The position numbers and the translations under genes are program-made. From NCBI GenBank assembly GCA_049297615.1, contig JBAQUQ010000209.1, positions 1 to 7,842 of the forward strand: 7,842 nt of DNA. The letters run 5' to 3'. The notes beneath the pieces are model-generated. The model was given only the letters and a program-made list of their open reading frames with translations. It searched no databases and was not told the DNA's origin. The first letter of the stretch is position 1, and each line of letters opens with the position of its first letter. The DNA is from JAEMQF01 sp049297615 (GTDB lineage Bacteria > Pseudomonadota > Gammaproteobacteria > Burkholderiales > Burkholderiaceae_C). Below are positions 5,885 through 7,842 of the stretch, in pieces.

Positions 5885-5899
5885 ACAATGTCCCATTGT
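5885..5899. promoter_or_regulatory. Inverted repeat, candidate activator binding site in the divergent intergenic region
   Basis: ACAATG-TCC-CATTGT has perfect 6-bp arms; overlapping it is GACA-A-TGTC (5884-5892). The centre lies about 76 bp upstream of the -24 element of the folB-facing promoter candidate and about 113 bp before the regulator start, typical distances for an enhancer-type site of a sigma-54 activator or for autoregulation. Its AT content stands out against the surrounding GC-rich DNA. Binding by the neighbouring regulator is inference. Confidence 0.4.
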
Positions 5900-6004
5900 T
5901 GCTGAATTCGAAGACGCGTTGTGTGCCCCTGGACCCGCCAAGGCAAGTTCGCCATCCGGCTAGCATGTCCGATGGCCTCACTTTCTTGACGATGCGGAGG
6001 CTCG

Positions 6005-7842
6005 ATGTCATTGACCATCCATGAGGCGCACGCGCACGCAGACCGCATCCTCGAACGCGTGCGCAGCGGCGTGAGTGATCCCCACCGCGATCCGCGCGGC
6101 GACGCCGTGGCCCAGTCATGGAGCCGCTGCGTCAATGAATATCGACTCGACCCGGCCCAGCCGCGCGAGCCGATGTTCATCTCGCGCGTCGAGCTCGAGG
6201 AGCGGCGCGCCCGGCGCGCCGATGTGATCGCCTGCGCGCGCTACGAGATGACGACGCTGTACCAGCAACTCGGCGACGCCGAAGCGGCCGTGGTCTTGAC
6301 CGATACCGACGGCGTGATCGTGCACATGGTCACTTCGCCCGAGTTTGCCGCCGAGGTGGGGCCGCTGGGCCTGCGCGTGGGCGGCATGTGGAGCGAAACC
6401 GCGGCGGGAACGAATGGCATGGGCACCTGCCTGGCCGCAGGCAGCCCGGTCACGATACAGCGCGACGACCATTTTTTCACCCAGTTCACCGAGCTCACCT
6501 GTTCAGCGGTGCCCGTGTACGACCCGACGGGCGAGATCGCTGCCGTGCTCGACGTGACGAGCCGATCCAGCCTGATGCAGCAGCACCTGCTCGTGCTGCT
6601 CGGAATGACGGTGCGCATGATCGAAAACCGCCTCATCGACGCGCGCTACCGCAATGCGCACCCCTTGCACTTTCACAGCCGGCCGGAACTCGTGTACACC
6701 CTGCACGAAGGCAAGCTCGCCGTCGGCGATGACGGCTGCATCCTCGCGGCAAACCGCAGCGCGCTGTTCCAGCTCGGCCTGCCGTCGATGGCCGACATCC
6801 GCACGCGGCGCATCGAAGACCTGTTCCAGACCTCGCTCGAAGACATGCTGGCGCGCAGCACCTCGTCGTCGTTCCATCCCGTCGTGACCTACCGCACCAA
6901 TGCCGCGCTGCGCTTCTTCGCCGTCGCACGGCGCCCGGCCTCACAGGCCAAGACGGCGTTGGGGCCGGCCACGCCGGGAGCGTCTGCCGCATCGGCTTCG
7001 TTGATTTCGCCCGCAGCGGAATCGACCTCGACCACGCCGGCGCGCCAGGCAGGGCCGCGTGCGATTGCCGCGCAAACCGCAGCCCACACCTTCAAGGATC
7101 CGCGCCTGGTGGCCCACCTCGACACCGCCCGGCGCGTCATCGCGCGCCAGACGCCGCTGCTGCTGTGCGGTGAAACCGGTTCGGGCAAGGAAGTGTTCGC
7201 GCGTGTCGTGCACGACGCGAGCCCGCACGCCGCGGGCGCGTTCGTCGCCGTCAACTGCGCCAGCCTGCCCGAACAGCTGATCGAATCGGAACTGTTCGGC
7301 TACCGCGCCGGCGCTTTCACCGGCGCGCAGCGCACCGGACGGCGCGGCAAGATCTTGCAGGCCAACGGCGGCACCTTGTTCCTCGACGAGATCGCCGACA
7401 TGCCGCTCGAGCTGCAGGCGCGGCTGCTGCGCGTGCTCGACGAGCGCCAGGTCACGCCGCTGGGCACCGAAGAGACGCACGCGGTGGACTTCCAGCTCAT
7501 CAGCGCGAGCCACGAGCACCTGCCCACGCGCGTGCGCGAGGGGCGCTTTCGCGAAGACCTGTACTACCGGATCGCCGGCATCGAACTCGTGCTGCCGCCG
7601 CTGCGCGAGCGCAGCGACCGGCGCGAACTGATGCACAGCCTGCTCGCCGCGGAATCCGCGGGCGCCGCAACGCTGAGCGCCGAAGCCGAGCGCGTGTTGC
7701 TCGATCACCCCTGGCCCGGCAACTTGCGGCAACTGCGCCACGTGCTGCGCAGCGCGGCGGCATTGGCCGATTCCAAGCCGATCACGCGCGAGCACCTGCC
7801 TGCGCTCACCGGCGCCGCGGCGCCGATCCCCGCGCCCGGAGC
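6005..7842 (+). CDS. AcoR-like sigma-54-dependent activator, GAF-PAS-AAA+ (3' end outside window)
   Basis: An open frame of 612 codons with no stop before the window end. It encodes a bacterial enhancer-binding protein of the AcoR type, which uses ATP hydrolysis to remodel sigma-54 RNA polymerase. Order: N-terminal helical region (1-75); GAF sensor about 88-205 with WSETAAGTNGMGT (129-141) and LTCSAVPVYDPTGEI; PAS-like domain about 227-310; an Ala/Ser/Thr/Pro-rich linker (311-355); AAA+ domain about 360-595 with Walker A GETGSGKE (389-396), the sigma-54-contacting GAFTGA loop (436-441), Walker B GGTLFLDEI (455-463) and RFREDLYYRI (514-523). The Fis-type DNA-binding helix-turn-helix expected at the C-terminus would lie past the edge. 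ATG 6005 follows GGAGG (5996-6000) at 4 nt and an in-frame TGA at 5987-5989. Relatives often control alcohol, aldehyde or acetoin catabolism; here C1-related control is inferred from divergent transcription beside the H4MPT genes. The ligand is unknown. Confidence 0.93.
   Translation, partial: MSLTIHEAHAHADRILERVRSGVSDPHRDPRGDAVAQSWSRCVNEYRLDPAQPREPMFISRVELEERRARRADVIACARYEMTTLYQQLGDAEAAVVLTDTDGVIVHMVTSPEFAAEVGPLGLRVGGMWSETAAGTNGMGTCLAAGSPVTIQRDDHFFTQFTELTCSAVPVYDPTGEIAAVLDVTSRSSLMQQHLLVLLGMTVRMIENRLIDARYRNAHPLHFHSRPELVYTLHEGKLAVGDDGCILAANRSALFQLGLPSMADIRTRRIEDLFQTSLEDMLARSTSSSFHPVVTYRTNAALRFFAVARRPASQAKTALGPATPGASAASASLISPAAESTSTTPARQAGPRAIAAQTAAHTFKDPRLVAHLDTARRVIARQTPLLLCGETGSGKEVFARVVHDASPHAAGAFVAVNCASLPEQLIESELFGYRAGAFTGAQRTGRRGKILQANGGTLFLDEIADMPLELQARLLRVLDERQVTPLGTEETHAVDFQLISASHEHLPTRVREGRFREDLYYRIAGIELVLPPLRERSDRRELMHSLLAAESAGAATLSAEAERVLLDHPWPGNLRQLRHVLRSAAALADSKPITREHLPALTGAAAPIPAPG

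Noticed and set aside
5774..5941. Longer N-terminus (56 extra residues) for the FolB-like protein
   Set aside because: ATG 5773 has a good ribosome site; the extension is low complexity and would cover the -24/-12 promoter candidate and the CGCCAG repeat.
6388..7280. Several plus- and minus-strand open frames overlapping the regulator
   Set aside because: They are Arg/Ala-rich shadows; the frame starting at 6005 has complete GAF and AAA+ motifs throughout and runs off the window edge.

Overview
The window looks like chromosomal DNA from a GC-rich, methylotrophic or formaldehyde-oxidising proteobacterium. The base composition, the fae/mch/mtdB set and the AcoR-type activator together suggest a betaproteobacterium of the Burkholderiales; this is inference, as nothing here fixes the taxon. 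Every confident gene belongs to, or plausibly serves or controls, the tetrahydromethanopterin (H4MPT, in bacteria usually the dephospho form) route that oxidises formaldehyde to formate.

Left block (2-4488, + strand) is a tight, probably co-transcribed run of five genes. They are the 3' half of mtdB (methylene-H4MPT dehydrogenase), an ATP-grasp ligase of the methylotroph Orf17 type, mch (methenyl-H4MPT cyclohydrolase), a RimK-like ATP-grasp ligase (Orf5 type) and a CitG/MdcB-like protein (Orf7 type). Junctions are 6 nt, a 4-nt ATGA overlap, 7 nt and a second ATGA overlap, so translational coupling is likely. After a 111-nt gap comes fae (4600-5109), the formaldehyde-activating enzyme. Fae, MtdB and Mch catalyse successive steps; the two ligases and the CitG-like protein are expected to build or decorate the C1 carriers (H4MPT and/or methylofuran), but their exact reactions cannot be read from sequence.

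Right block: fae converges on a FolB-like dihydroneopterin aldolase gene (5192-5773, - strand), with two GC-rich hairpins between them. The aldolase has an unusual N-terminal tail made of four octapeptide repeats encoded by four 24-bp DNA repeats. A 231-bp intergenic region separates it from a divergent gene (6005 to beyond the window end) for an AcoR-like sigma-54 enhancer-binding protein with GAF, PAS-like and AAA+ domains. That region holds a good -24/-12 (sigma-54) promoter match facing the aldolase, a CGCCAG hexamer repeat just upstream of it, and an inverted repeat about 76 bp upstream of the -24 element, where an activator site would be expected. A weaker -24/-12-like sequence lies in front of fae.

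The most interesting hypothesis is that a dedicated sigma-54 activator controls pterin-head synthesis (FolB-like) and perhaps fae, linking cofactor supply to C1 flux. No RNA genes, insertion sequences or CRISPR arrays were seen.
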